Assembly (NCBI GenBank): GCA_933207985.1 | Contig: OW240912.1 | Location: 78,340,643-78,404,642, forward strand | Length of the DNA: 64,000 bases | Reading direction: 5' to 3' | Source: Pelobates cultripes | Taxonomy: Eukaryota; Chordata; Amphibia; Anura; Pelobatidae | Shown here: piece after piece, positions 13,007 through 24,229 of the stretch | How the letters are laid out: every line of letters starts with the position of its first letter | Position numbering within the stretch: position 1 is the first letter of the stretch | Position numbers and translations under genes: made by a program | Notes under the pieces: model-generated | The model's input: only the letters and a program-made list of their open reading frames with translations | What the model was told of the DNA's origin: nothing | Database searches by the model: none

Positions 13007-13946
13007 TCAAATCCAGTTGCAGGTTGTTGAACAACGCATCTTTAACTGCCTCAAATATCTCAGTGGCCGGTCCCAGAATGTCCAGGATTTTATCCTGGCA
13101 ATTGTGTAGTGAATAAACCCAGCCCCTTTTTTGGATTTCCACGCTGTTTTTCCCAGGAACTGGACAATTTGGGGGTCCACGACCGGCGTTTGACACACCT
13201 TATTGGGAGCAGTCGGACGTGGGCATTCAGCCCGTAGCTTATTGCGCGTTGCTTTTTCTAGAAGCTTGCGGACCCGCAATGCCAGATATTGCGCCACATG
13301 TTCGGCCGGGGACCATTCGTCTGGATCGAACAGGGGTTCACCCTGTGGGTCCAGAACTTTGCCATCTACAACTGGAGAGGGGCGTGGTGTAGTCGCCAAG
13401 GTACCTTCAGTAGAAGGGGCGTGTGAGGGAGCTGCATCCCCGATCTAGGTCCAGAAAGGACTTGCTTAACTCCTCAGAATCGCTGAGTTTCAAATCAGAC
13501 GCATCAGTGTGGGCCTCAGTCCTTTTCCATATCCTAGCCAATTTTGCCCAGCTTTTTCACGGTTGTGCTAGTTGCGTGCCATCAGAGACAGTTGTAATAC
13601 TGCCCATCACAACGTGTTTGGAGGAGTCTTTGGATGTTGGCAGGGGCTTCCAGCCTGGTATGTTCAAAGCAGTGGCCACAGCAGGTGGATCTGTCGCAGG
13701 GACAGAACGCTGTGCCTGCAAGAATGCTTGGGAAATGGTGTTGGACAGGGAACTGGACATAAAGCCCATAGCCAAAACCAAAGCCTTGGTCATAGATTTG
13801 GACATAGAGGAGTCCAGAATTGCTTGGAGCTCATCTGAGACCAACAATCCGACTTCCTCATCCATGGCGGATGTAGAGATCCCTGTAGGTGCCCCAGTAG
13901 CCTCCTGATCCACCGTGGCTGAAGGCATTTTATTCAAACTTGACAA
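13007..13946 (-). pseudogene. DIRS gag-like ORF1, degenerate
   Basis: Upstream of the polymerase in the transcribed direction, two overlapping minus-strand frames encode a polar protein beginning near 13946 (MSSLNKMPSATVDQEATGAP). It continues with FDPDEWSPAEHVAQYLALRV and LEKATRNKLRAECPRP. The second DIRS fragment (56102-56419) carries a clearly related sequence with the same NKL-x-CP-PT-P-VC-x-P-x-V spacing. That supports reading it as element-encoded gag, although it has no motif I can assign a biochemical role. A frameshift separates the two frames. Confidence 0.75.
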
Positions 13947-14725
13947 ATAAGCGCCTGCACAGGCAACTCAAAGGGTATAAAGTTGGATAAACACTGATGC
14001 TGCAAGGTATAATTTAATAGAAAACCCTGATGTGCAAGGGCAGACTAGTGAGCAGAGACACTACTAACAGAGACAGGGCCCAGGGTTAAGTAACACAAAG
14101 ACCCTCAGGGGAAAATGACTGACACTGTAGGAAAAATTAGCAAGTTAATCTCACATTTATTCAGAGGAGCAAGGAGCCGTCCGGGTGTCAAAACACGCTA
14201 AGGGAAATGGCACCCAGGTAGCACCCCAGAGGGGAGGCAAAGGGCGGTTTCTGCACAGAGAAAATGGCCACCGCAACCCACAGGGACCCCAACAAGATGG
14301 CCTCGGTAGAGTGTACGGCTCTGGGAAAATGGCCGCCTCCAGCGGGCAGGAAAACCAAAAAGATGGCCGCCACAAGCTGACTCCAGCTCCTACAAGAAGG
14401 CCGCCAGGTCGGCCGCAAACGGAGCGGCTGGAGTCCCTGGCTAAAGGAGGGTGCGGCTAGCCAGACAATATCAGAGGATGAGCAAGGTGGGCGCCCGGTG
14501 AGGGGGGATGCCCCCGTGGGAGGGAGGGCAACACCCACAAAGCTATACCCACAGTACAATACATTGTCTGAAGTATGTATTCAATATAAGCAAACAATGA
14601 ATAGAAGCAAATAACATCAAAGGGGTCCAGTAAGGGCTTGGAGGACCCCCTCCACAAAAGGGTGGGTTATCCCGAGCCACCACAGGACCACAGTAGTAAA
14701 AGGTATACTTAGCTGAGTGAGCAGC
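13947..14725 (-). other. DIRS 5' leader between terminal repeat and gag
   Basis: This GC-richer block contains several AAAATGGCCGCC-like or AAGATGGCC-like words at 14256-14400. It lies between the right terminal repeat and the gag start of the antisense DIRS element, so it is probably leader sequence. The open frames in it have no similarity that I recognise. Confidence 0.55.
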
Positions 14726-14928
14726 AAAGAAATAGGAAGCGGAGAGATGGGTCCTGCCTTATATAGGATTGTGCCTGTATTTCATTGGATAATGTGTTGT
14801 TATGCATATGATGTATGTACAGGATGTTTTTGGTTTTTTTTCAACTATGTTAACGTTATCTTTGCTGCTGAGGGAATTAAAGACAGATTGCAGGATAATA
14901 TGAGCCTCTGTGTCTTTAATAAAATCAT
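14726..14928. repeat. DIRS right inverted terminal repeat
   Basis: This is the reverse-complement partner of 11031-11260. It includes ATATAGGATTGTGCCTGTAT and ends AATAAAATCAT at 14928. For the minus-strand element it is the upstream terminus. A diverged relative of its outer half occurs at 57321-57391, at the end of the second DIRS fragment. Confidence 0.9.
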
Positions 14929-17109
14929 ATGCTCAGTCTACTGAGCATAAGTTATTTTTGGGGCATGGCAGCTGCTCTTTAAAATTGTGAGTTTGTTATA
15001 AATATTTTCAAATGTTGACGTGCACGGGAAAATACACAAATAGTAAATAATATAAATACTTCCAAACATTTTCACTTCCAACTGCGACTGTCTTGCACTC
15101 CTACAGCGTTTTTCACTAAAACAAGAATTGTCTGGGAATTCAAAGTCATTTCCAAGCCAACGTAGCCAAACTGGAAACATAGACTTAATTTTTCAGTGAT
15201 TTGGCAAGAAAGTCTGTAAGTTTTATAGATGATAGCTTCCCAGTGTAAGCATTGTGCTAGTGAACATTGGCAGTTGAGATTTATCAAGGCAAAACTGTTG
15301 CTTTTCCAGATACAATGTCCTAAAAGTTGGGACATATTCTATTTTATTTTTTTCAGTGATTCAATGATTGCTTCTTATTTAGCACCTCGCCCCACACTAG
15401 GACCTGTTTAGTGGCGGTTGCATGCCTCCCAACAGTCCCACTTTTGGCAGGACAATCCATGTTTCGGTGTCCTGTTCCTGTGCAGCATAGCGCAAGTGCT
15501 GTGTAGCGGGCCCTAGGACCATTCTGATAGCGCTTCAGCAGCAGCTTTTTAGGGCAGTGTTCTCCATCTCTCAGCCCTACAAGTAGAAGTGTCCTTCAAG
15601 TAAAATGAAACCATGTTTACGTTTTTGTCTTGAAGCATTATTTTGTTATATGCCATCGTTCTATTCTTCAACTTTTTTTTAAATACTAGAAATTGTGGCA
15701 GTCCCTAAAAGTCTGAAATTACATGTGTTTTCAAGTACACTGGTGCCCAATTTGGACACTTCACCTACCATTGGTTATAGACCAGGGGTAGGCAACCTTC
15801 ATCACTCCAGATGTTGTGGACGTCATCTCCCATGATTCTTTGCCAGCATTATGGCTGTAAGAGCATCACGAGAGCTGTAGTCCTCAACATCTGGAGTGCC
15901 AAAGGCTGCCAACCCCAGTTCTAGACAATCGTTTGTCAGCTGGATGACACCGTTTTAAGGAAATCACACAGAATTGCAATGTTTTTCTGTTTGCCATTAT
16001 TTTTATTTATTTTTCTCTTCAAATTTAGCATACTGACTTGTAAAGTGCTACAAATATGTCTGCCATAAAAGGTTGTAATTGGTAATAATTTAAACTTTTT
16101 AAAACTACCATATGTGTCGAACACATAAAAATGTACATACTTGCTCTAAGTACTACATCTGACACCTGCGTTTAAAGGAATGTTTTCAAAATAGCATTGC
16201 TCTCTGCACCAGTTTTTATTAGTTTCAGTTGTTGGTACACATAAAATATTTTTTCTAAGCGAGATTAGGTTACTCTAACATAAAGGACTTATTAAATAGT
16301 AACACCTGTCTAATGATTTACACTTGAATGTTATGATGACGGCAAAGTCTTGGATTCATGCCTGAAAAGCTAGAATGTTTTGAAGGTAGAGAACAGCCAT
16401 TTGCCCATTCCATATCAAACCGTACCTTCCTTGGGTTTGCATCCTGATCAGGACAGCAGTATATAATTATGATAAATTAAAAGTGATGCTTTTAAAATTC
16501 TCACTGAGAAAAAAGGAAATGTTGTTGTATGTGATCTGCAAATCAGTATCTTTACACAGTTGTGTTGGCTTATACTGCTGTATTTGTGACTTAAATGCTT
16601 GGTATTCTCCATCGACCATAAACCATAAAAGTATTTAAAACTAAAATTCCCATTGAGGCTGCAAATCTACCACAAGGAGCAGAGCAGAGAGCTCATCCCA
16701 GGTTGAGGTTCTATTACAATGGCCCAGGTTGAGGTCTTTAGGGTCTGGTCTTATTGCAATAGCCCTTGTTTAGTTTATTGGTCATGTAGTTAAGTCCCCA
16801 GTCACAGTTCCATTTATCAGATCTGATGAGTGGAACTGTTTAACAAGCTGATTGCACTGCAGACGGACAGTTGGCAATTCCTTTTGCTGAATGTATGGTA
16901 GCCACTGACTTCATTTGTAAACACTGACTTACCACTGACTTGCGTTTGTTCACTGTGTTCCAGAAGAGGAGATGGGGACTGCATGTGGCCAAACAGGAAC
17001 CTATATAAATATTTAGGTAACCATATGATGAAGTTTAAAATCCGACTGTGATGTCAGAGGAAAAAGAGACAAAAGAACCCATGTTCTTGAATTCTTCTTT
17101 TAAAATGAA
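14929..17109. other. shroom2: Intronic sequence with old repeats
   Basis: Mostly AT-rich. Bases 15421-15500 share the words GCATGCCTCCCAAC, GTCCCACTTTTGG and TGTCCTG with 35690-35790, so both belong to one old interspersed repeat. A palindromic MITE at 15783-15918 is listed separately. No gene is seen. Confidence 0.6.
15783..15918. mobile_element. Palindromic hAT-like MITE, copy 2
   Basis: It starts CAGGGGTAGGCAACC and ends GGCTGCCAACCCCAG. The inner halves contain CACTCCAGATGTTGTGGAC and its complement. The flanks are ttatagac (15775-15782) and ttctagac (15919-15926), a 7-of-8 match. It is the same family as 6052-6172 and 53409-53512 and has no coding capacity. Confidence 0.88.
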
Positions 17110-17440
17110 GTGACACTGGACGCGGGGATGGCGTTCGGCCGTGTGTTGTGGCCATACCTGTTTGGACTATTGGAGAATTCGGGGTTTCCAAAAGGGTTCG
17201 TAGGGGCCATTAGGGCGCTGTACATGACTCCTAAGGCACAGATTCTGAGCGTTTGTGGCTTTAGGGGGGGTGGGGGTGGGGGGGAACTGACACTTTGGAG
17301 CAATCAGGAGCTAGTATAAGATATGTGGAAAGGGTCCAAACACTGGGGGAATTAGAGAGCAACTAGGTAGGGGAATAAAGGCATAGGAGAGTTACCTAGT
17401 GAAAGTGTATATGGGTGCCCTGCTGTTTGCTCTCGAGGGT
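17110..17440 (+). pseudogene. L1-type reverse transcriptase fragment
   Basis: The translation gives FGRVLWPYLFGLLENSGFP followed by GFVGAIRALYMTPKAQIL. This is the conserved stretch after the first catalytic Asp motif (F/DRV-W-L...ALY-P-A) of L1 ORF2. A PLLFALE-like string near 17420-17440, in another frame, fits the next motif block. Only a few hundred bases remain, with a G-rich insertion near 17262-17284 and frameshifts. It lies only about 150 bp upstream of an exon. Confidence 0.75.
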
Positions 17441-17593
17441 GTTAATATGACTTTGTGGCTCATAATTTTAAAGTTTTATTATGTATATGTCGAATGTATA
17501 AATGGTTAGGAAATATCTGCCTCACTTTTAAGAGAATAATGGTGATATTTGAAACAGACTTGCATAGTAATTGTTTAAAATTTTTCTCTACAG

Positions 17594-17866
17594 CAAGAAC
17601 TCATAGACAGCATCAGCAAGAAACTGCAAGTTCTGAGAGAGGCTAGAGAAACCCTTCTTGAGGATATCCAAAGTAACAATGCACTGGGAGAAGAAGTGGA
17701 GGTGATTGTGAAAGAGGTCTGCAAATCTAATGAGTTTGACAAGTTCAGAATGTTCATTGGTGATCTGGAGAAAATTGTCAACCTTCTTCTTTCCCTTTCT
17801 GGACGACTTGCTCGAGTAGAAAACGCTCTTAATAATTTGGATGAAACTGCTTCCCCTGAGGAAAGG
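17594..17866 (+). CDS. shroom2: Shroom protein, ASD2 core exon
   Basis: This 273-bp exon encodes 91 residues in phase 0 at both ends. The acceptor is TCTCTACAG to 17593 and the donor is GAAAGG|gtgagg. It begins [20 protein letters not shown], runs through [20 protein letters not shown] and ends with [20 protein letters not shown]. This is the most conserved part of the Shroom ASD2 coiled coil. The SLSGRLA patch is conserved across the family and, from structural and mutational work on this domain, implicated in Rho-kinase binding. All expected residues are present, so the domain looks functional. Confidence 0.97.
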
Positions 17867-19345
17867 GTGAGGAATAATAACTTACTATTTGTGAAGTGAA
17901 AGCATGGTTATACTCCAATTGGACCAATCCGTTTCCATGCTCAGTGATCAAATTATATAATGTGAGACAAATCTCAATATGTAACAAATATATATATATA
18001 ATTTTTACACTTAAAGCCTCACTCATATTTCTTAGAGATTCATGCATGTAACTTGACTGTTGCCAACTTGATGATGTCCCTACAGTTACAAGTAATAAGA
18101 TATAACAAATAAAACATAGAGCTATATTCTGAAACATTAATGTTTGTATTATAGATGTAACCTGGATTCTGTCCATAGTCAGGAAGTGGCTGTTTTCTTA
18201 ATAATGTGCATGTATTTGCTTTCATGTCAACATCAATGGAAGCCATATGTGCACTGTACAACTAATTTTGGAAAGAATGGGAGTCACATGCACAGTGTCA
18301 ATCCCTTTGGTTTCATTGGGAGATATGGCATTATTGAGACACTCAGATTTCTGTAAACATCAGTGGAGGTAAATTAGAGACCAGCCATTTGCTACAAATG
18401 GATAAAAACAGAAAATATTTAGCAATTGTACAATACTGAGCTAGTCCAAAAGCAGCTCAATCACCAAAAATGGAGCCTGTCTTGTCCGATAGGGGGTAGG
18501 ATAAAACCGGAAAAGAAGGTGCAGCGCCTGAAGTGTCCTTTAGGGAATGTATGCAATGACAAAAAAGGGAACACAAAAAGGACTGATCGTGTAGTAAGTT
18601 AAAAACGTCTAGATAAAGTAAGGTGAGATAAAAATAGTACACTCACACTTTCAGGGAACTTAAATACAGCTCCGACTTGCACGCCTGTGGTACAGATTCT
18701 TCAAGTTTTCCGTACAGCAATGTGTATCCTCACAAACAAATAAGACAAAATAAAAGTATATACTGTAGTATGTTGAGCTAATAAGCAGGGGTAGGTATGT
18801 AAATAGGAGTACACTCTCATATTATGGAGCCTAAGTATTGACTCCAGAAGTAATACGTGAAGTGGTATAATTCCCACTCTAAGATATAGTTGATGTGGAT
18901 ATTCCTCCGTGTATATATACAAGAGTGGGGAAAAAGCTACAATACTGCGTACCATAAAACAGAGTGTAAAGCAATTTAATTTTTTTATTTTTTAAAAAAA
19001 AGCCTACTCACATGCTTCAGAGCAAAATTAGGTTTGCTCAATGCAATTGGCTTGGTTGGTATTATACCCACCAAGGATATATAGCTCAGGATTCAGCAAC
19101 AGAATATCAGATCCAAAAAAAATAAATAAAAAAATACTTTTATTTAAAAAACAAACCATAAAATCAAAGATAAAAGGTAAAATAATTATATAAAACTGTA
19201 TAATAGACTATTGCCACAAATGGCATGCTTAAATACATATAAATAACTGATTAGAATTAATATTTTTAATATTCCATCATGATTCCCTTTTATTCCAGAA
19301 GGTGTGTCCTTAAGGGGTTAATACAGTGTGTCTGTGTGTGTGTGT

Positions 19346-19381
<36 letters not shown>

Positions 19382-19602
19382 ATATATATATATAACACCT
19401 ACATTCATAAACCCATACATATATTGGAGAGAGAGATAAATATATTGCATTAAAACAAGCAATAAAAACCATTCTGGAGTTTCCCTTTAATTACGAATTG
19501 GTGGAATTTCTTTCGGTTGGAGTTGGTAAATCCCAGATTACACAGATGTTAGATTGCAGTTTTCTTGTTCTTACTAACCTATGCCACTCTGATTTTCTGC
19601 AG
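17867..19602 (+). other. shroom2: Shroom last intron (1.7 kb)
   Basis: It runs from gtgagg at 17867 to ATTTTCTGCAG ending at 19602. Bases 18440-18960 resemble a frog interspersed repeat that I cannot classify. A TG/TA microsatellite lies at 19327-19394, and 19110-19200 is strongly A/T-rich. No second gene is visible. Confidence 0.75.
19327..19394. repeat. TG/TA microsatellite
   Basis: Alternating TG then TA dinucleotide runs with a second short TG block. Likely length-polymorphic. No coding meaning. Confidence 0.95.
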
Positions 19603-19869
19603 AGAACACTGGTGGAAAAAAGGAAGCTGCTGACTACGCAGCATGAAGATGCAAAAGAATTGAAGGAAAATCTAGACCGCCGGGAACGTATTGTTTTTGA
19701 GATTTTGGCTAGCTACCTTAATGAGGAAAACCTTGCAGATTATGAGCACTTTGTGAAAATGAAATCCGCTCTCATCTTAGAACAACGAGAACTTGAAGAT
19801 AAAATCAAACTTGGGGAAGAACAACTTAAATGTTTGACCGACAGTCTCCCATCTGAACGTCTTAAATAG
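19603..19869 (+). CDS. shroom2: Shroom protein, last coding exon and stop
   Basis: This 267-bp exon includes the stop TAG at 19867-19869. It encodes [20 protein letters not shown], then [40 protein letters not shown] and the ending [19 protein letters not shown]. These are the two closing helices of ASD2. Ending a few residues after LKCL-DSL with a short basic tail resembles SHROOM2 as I recall it. SHROOM3, by contrast, carries a longer extension after this point. That is the main reason for choosing SHROOM2, so a paralogue error is possible. The acceptor is TTCTGCAG, and the exon enters in phase 0. Confidence 0.97.
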   Translation, partial: RTLVEKRKLLTTQHEDAKELKENLDRRERIVFEILASYLNEENLADYEHFVKMKSALILEQRELEDKIKLGEEQLKCLTDSLPSERLK

Positions 19870-20780
19870 GGCGCAAAATCGCCAAATATGGACTTGAGCC
19901 CTTAATTGTATGGTTCCGTTTATTGGTCGTTTAAATGATTATCATCATTCATGTATGGTATCACACATACTTCTATTTAGCAATAACTCTTTGATTTGAT
20001 TGGAGGATATATTTAATTTTTTTTTTTTTTTTTTAAAGTGGTTGTACAGATTTTATTTCGTATTTTAGGTTTTGATCTTTGTTTTAGAAACATTAAGTGT
20101 AAAGTTTCCAATCTCATTGTATGGCAAACTGTTACAAAACACTGCATGTCGTCAGATTATGTGTTATGCCTGTTATATGTAAAATATAAACCTGTTAAAA
20201 TCCAAGCAGCAAAGATGTGAAGTGATCATGCATTTGATCTGCAAATTTGTTCTCGAGAATATTTTATTGCAAGAGATGTAGTTAAAAATGCTGTTATTTT
20301 CTTTTTATGTTTTTTCCTCTTGGTTATTGATCAACAACCATTCTAATTGAGATATTATTTATCATTCTGAAAATCTGCCATTGTCTCAATTTTGGTTGGA
20401 GAGAACAAGTAATAAAATAAGAAAAGTATCCTATTCCATTATATGTCATTTGAAACAAGCACACCTTTAATACAGCATGGTTGAAATGTTTGAGAACTGT
20501 GTATGGGTCTTTTGTTTTGAGATTAGCTTTTGAAGTCACAATCAAAGCATTTGATGTTTGTAGCAGGCAAGTGTCAAACATGAAAAGTAAACAACCAAAA
20601 AAGGAGCAGTAAACTCTTATTTTGGGTTTCCCCCCAAGCATTAGGGAAAAGGAATAAAAATCAGATTTGCTTGATTTTCTGTTTTTCAGCCTTTTAAATG
20701 TTCCTTTAAACTTTTCTGTTTGCAGTTATAAAACAGTCACATGGCAGGATTTGAAATTTTACTATTTTGAATTAAAGTTC
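19870..20780 (+). other. shroom2: Putative Shroom 3' UTR
   Basis: The AT-rich sequence following the stop carries candidate polyadenylation signals AATAAA at 20411 and 20653 and ATTAAA at 20771. Which one is used, or whether the UTR runs further toward 22,000, cannot be decided from sequence alone. Confidence 0.5.
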
Positions 20781-22005
20781 AATTCTTACATGCAGGTTGT
20801 ATTTTACATTTTGTAGTAACAAAACTGTAGTGCCTTCTTTTTTACTTTTTAGAATCACCTGAGCATTTTAATACCAAAATGTCAATTGGCAGTGGTTTCG
20901 TATTTGATAGGAGAGAAAGTTTTCACATATTTTGAGTTCATGGTAAAACTACACATGTACAACACATGTTTACAAGCTGGTCTGTTCTAAATCGTGTTCC
21001 AAAAGTACTAAACATTGGCCAATCACCATGGAAACTAGTGGAACCACCAGGCACATTCTGTAGGTGACTCCTAAGCCTTCCATTTTAAATTTTTGTACCA
21101 CTTTTTTTTTTTTCTTTTATGGAACATTTCTCTAATGGGAATTTTTTCCAAAAATAACTTCTTGCCTGTAAAAAAACTAAAAACAAACAAACAAAAACAC
21201 AAATGACGATGACTATGTACTTATACTAAATCTATTTTGTTTTGCATATTTCACACAAATGTTTTTTAAAAATCACAAAAATTTAGTAAATTCTATAGAA
21301 TTTAAGTAGTAAAATAACCAGTCCTTTATTTCTGAGTGGTTTTGAGCTGCTATTACATCAGGTTTGTAGGTTCACACAACTTTGCAGCTGGCAGGGGCTC
21401 AATGAACTCCTTTGTTAGCTTGCAAAATGTAGGGGAGACAAGATATACATGAAAATTTAGCTTCAAATGGAAAACGCTTTAGGGTTTATTCGCTAACCAG
21501 AGAATTACAGTGAATTAAAATCCAAATGCAAAATTTTGGTTAAAGAAGTCAAGATTCACTTTTTTCCCTGAATTAATTCATTACAATTCTCTTGGTAGCA
21601 AAGAAACCCCTTTGTTTTTTTTAAATATACTCAGTGTGTTTAATGCACAGAGATATTGTATGGATTGGAATATTGTTTTATATTCACATGGAAAACCTAT
21701 TTACAGTGCTTGCAATCTAAAGTGATTTTTCCGGTTTGTGTTGTGTTCTACGAGCCAAATTATACTGACTGTTTTACCATTCCAGTGACTGTGAATTATC
21801 ATTATAGTGAAGTTGGACTGCAAAGTTGTAGTTCCAGATAGAATATAGACAGTTTAGGGAACACAAATTATAATTTTCAAAAATGTATTTGTAAAAGAAG
21901 GCTTTTGTTGGTGCACACTAGAATAATTTCCTCAATATAATCTGTAAGTTTGTTCTGTCTGCCTTTTAAAGTTCACCTGACTACTGATGGCATTGTGCAC
22001 CTAGG
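20781..22005. other. AT-rich sequence, nothing recognised
   Basis: This is either the extended 3' UTR or intergenic DNA. It contains homopolymer runs (for example T-rich 21099-21118 and A-rich 21170-21205) but no transposon or gene that I can identify. Confidence 0.5.
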
Positions 22006-22335
22006 TATAAGGATCTTACCTTGAGTGTGGAGTCAATATCCAGAGTTAAAGCACCCTTTGCAATTATACACAGGCCAAGGGGACTAAAGGTAGAAATCCC
22101 CAAGGCTGTGAACCAGTGCACTGGGGCATCAGACAGGCAAGAGCGAAGGACGAGCAGAGGATCAAAACCAGAGTCAGATGAAACAGGAACCAACAGGAAC
22201 AAACAATCTGACAAGAATCAATAGCCAAGGTGGAGTTATATAGGCTGGAATCAGCAGACATCAGGAGACCCAAGTTCGAACCCAACCAGGACCACATACA
22301 TAATAAATGCGGAAGGCACGATGACAGTCGTGACA
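22006..22335 (-). repeat. Ty3/gypsy-like 3' LTR
   Basis: On the minus strand it starts TGTCACGACTG just after a purine-rich tract (22336-22348, AGGAGGGGGTAC reading down) and ends AAGATCCTTATA. A purine tract followed by TGTCA is the usual gypsy 3' junction. It is a direct repeat of 23447-23815, sharing long blocks such as ACACAGGCCAAGGGGACT. Confidence 0.78.
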
Positions 22336-23446
22336 GTACCCCCTCCTCAAAGCCATCGTAAGGTGAAAAAGAAGCAAGACTTCCTCACTTTTTCTTAGAC
22401 TTTCTGGTCTTGGAGTTGCCAGCTTGAGCAGGTTCCATAGCAAGCAGTGCCAATTCAAAGACTGGCAAATCTTCTGTACGGACTAGAGTCCCATTGGAAG
22501 CGTACGTAGAGCCAGGAGGTGGATCCTTACCAACAGGGCCATCAGATGCTGTGGTAACTCATTTTAGAAGTCGATTCCTCCACAGTAGTGGGAGGATCTG
22601 GTTTCTCCTTGACAGTTTGCAAGACCTCGGCAGTCACAGCCTTAGGAGGGTGTGGAGTGGTCAGGGTGGCCAAACACGGACATGTAGTAGGATGGTATAC
22701 AGGCCACGCATGATATGAATGGGTAGTACCCAGTCGGAGAGCTTGAGGCCTGGATGGGCGAACAGGACAAAAAGAAATATAATGTGCCCTCTCCCCACAA
22801 TAAAAACACAATCCGTGATCCCTCCCTCTTGCCCTTTCATGGAGTGACTGACCGATACCAACCCTATCTCCATAGGCTCCTCGGTCTCCAAGGCAGGTGC
22901 ATACGAAGTCCCAGGGGCTTCAGGGAAGTTGGTAGCGGTTGGGCTTTCTAAGTTCTCATTCCAAGTGTATGGGGCAGTATATTCTATGTCCTGTCTAGAA
23001 TGCAGTCTACATGGAGCTACAGAAGGCGTCCTGTGAACACAAGGCTTACGTGTATTAGTGCTTTGTGTTTCCAGTGACCGAATGAAAGATCTCCAGGACC
23101 GGATCTTCGGTGAGCAGCAATTGATGTGCCCATATCTTAGGTTGCCCCGACAATAGGGTGATGGCTGTTCTCAGCTTAACGAAATCCGTAGCGTACGTCA
23201 TAGGTTTCAGGGAGAACAGAACCTTGCAGTTCTTCTTGAACGTAGCAAACTTTGACCGAATCCCAGAAAATCTCTCAGGCAGATTCACCAGCGGTTCTGC
23301 GTGTTCAGGCTTACAGGGTACTTTCCCTTTAAGGGAAGCCAGTTCATGCCTTACTCCCTGTGAAGCTTGGGTAAGTTGAGTGACCTGCTGGGTCCGGGCT
23401 GCTAGGGTTTGCTTCAACTCCGCAGACTCCCATGGTCAGATCGTAC
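22336..23446 (-). pseudogene. Ty3/gypsy gag remnant with zinc knuckle; pol deleted
   Basis: Minus-strand frames between the two LTRs encode a gag-like protein. From the 5' side come ASLKGKVPCKPEHAEPLVNL, PERFSGIRSKFATFKKNC and FVKLRTAITLLSGQPKIWAH, the capsid-like part of gypsy Gag. Then comes CFYCGERAHYISFC near 22811-22755, a CX2CX4HX4C nucleocapsid zinc knuckle. Several frameshifts and stops break it. The usual protease, reverse transcriptase and integrase are absent. About 400 bp separates the knuckle from the polypurine tract, so pol has been lost by deletion. Confidence 0.82.
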
Positions 23447-23815
23447 TGTAAGGATCTTACCTTGAGAGTGGAGTCAATACGCAGAGGTAATGACCCTTTG
23501 CAATTATACACAGGCCAAGGGGACTCAAGGTAGAAATCCCCAAGGCTGTGAACCAGTGCTTCCAGGAACGAGGTACAGGCAAGGGATATCCAGAAGAATT
23601 GTCAGGGACAGAACCAAAGGTCAGGACAGGCAAAAGACAGGCAAGAGCAAAGGACGAGCAGAGGATCAAAACCAGAGTCAGATGAAAAGCAAACAGGAAC
23701 CACCAGGAACAAACAATCTGACAAGGATCAATAGCCAAGGTGGGGTTATATAGGCTAGAATTAGCAGACATCAGGAACAGGTGAGTAAAGTCCAGGCATA
23801 CAGGTTCAGGCTACA
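23447..23815 (-). repeat. Ty3/gypsy-like 5' LTR
   Basis: Direct repeat of 22006-22335 with about 73 extra bases (23563-23635) and a different outer end. It reads toward gag on the minus strand and finishes AAGATCCTTACA immediately before the gag leader. It is truncated or diverged beyond 23770, where it abuts a LINE tail. Confidence 0.72.
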
Positions 23816-23970
23816 TTTTACCCCACTCCCTCTAGCATGTAAGCTCATTGAGCAGGGCCCTCAACCCCTCTGTTCCTGTGTGTCCAACTTGTCTGGTTAC
23901 AACTACGTGTCTGTTTGTCCACCCTTTGTAAAGCGCTGCGGAATTTGACGGCGCTCTATAAATATCATTA
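23816..23970 (+). mobile_element. LINE 3' tail, L2/CR1-like
   Basis: Nearly identical to 50850-51005, including CCACTCCCTCTAGCATGTAA, AGCTCATTGAGCAGGGCCCT and a terminal GCGCTCTATAAATATCAT. At 50640-51005 the same tail follows a reverse-transcriptase C-terminus, so this copy is the 3' UTR of that LINE, 5'-truncated. A similar end occurs at 62045-62104. Confidence 0.8.
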
Positions 23971-24229
23971 TTTTTTTTGCTACGTTTCCCTTTCTTCTTA
24001 ATTGCCCAAGCTATGGAATGCCTCCCAAACATCCAGATTTCAGTGAGGCAGTACTGTCCCGACATAGTTCCCTGGTTCTGCTTTTGGGGAAATCAGGAAA
24101 CTATCCCAAACAACCCTTGCACAAGTACATCATAAGATGTTCAAGGCACTAGGACCCTATAGTGTTCCTTTATTGTCTTGGTTTCTACCTCAAATCACAA
24201 CTTTTGCTTTATTCTGAACAGAGGAAGGT
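23971..24229. other. Short spacer with old repeat words
   Basis: This stretch carries CTGTCCC, GGGAAATCAGGAAACTATCCC and similar words also seen at 35700-35780, so it is probably part of an old interspersed repeat. No gene. Confidence 0.45.

Larger units (their letters stand above)
11031..14928 (-). mobile_element. DIRS-like retrotransposon with inverted terminal repeats, internally deleted
   Basis: Inverted copies of a roughly 200-bp terminal sequence bound this 3.9-kb element. Between them, on the minus strand, lie a gag-like region and a reverse transcriptase/RNase H region of the DIRS type. DIRS elements normally also carry a tyrosine recombinase and a methylase-like domain after RNase H. 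Here only about 200 bp separates the RNase H remnant from the left terminal repeat, so those parts are missing. No target duplication was looked for successfully, which agrees with recombinase-based integration. It sits antisense inside the Shroom intron. Confidence 0.88.
6840..17593 (+). other. shroom2: Shroom intron (10.75 kb), transposon-rich
   Basis: The donor is gtaacc at 6840 and the acceptor TTTTTCTCTACAG ends at 17593. Both neighbouring exons are in phase 0. The intron holds a TA microsatellite, a solo LTR, an antisense DIRS element, a hAT-like MITE and an L1 reverse-transcriptase scrap, each listed separately. The parts not listed are AT-rich and show nothing I recognise, apart from possible decayed ends of TTAA-type MITEs near 9687 and 10525. 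Confidence 0.85.

Noticed and set aside
14188..14559. 123-residue Pro/Leu-rich minus-strand frame
   Set aside because: It lies in the leader of the DIRS element and contains repeated ATGGCCGCC words. No known domain.
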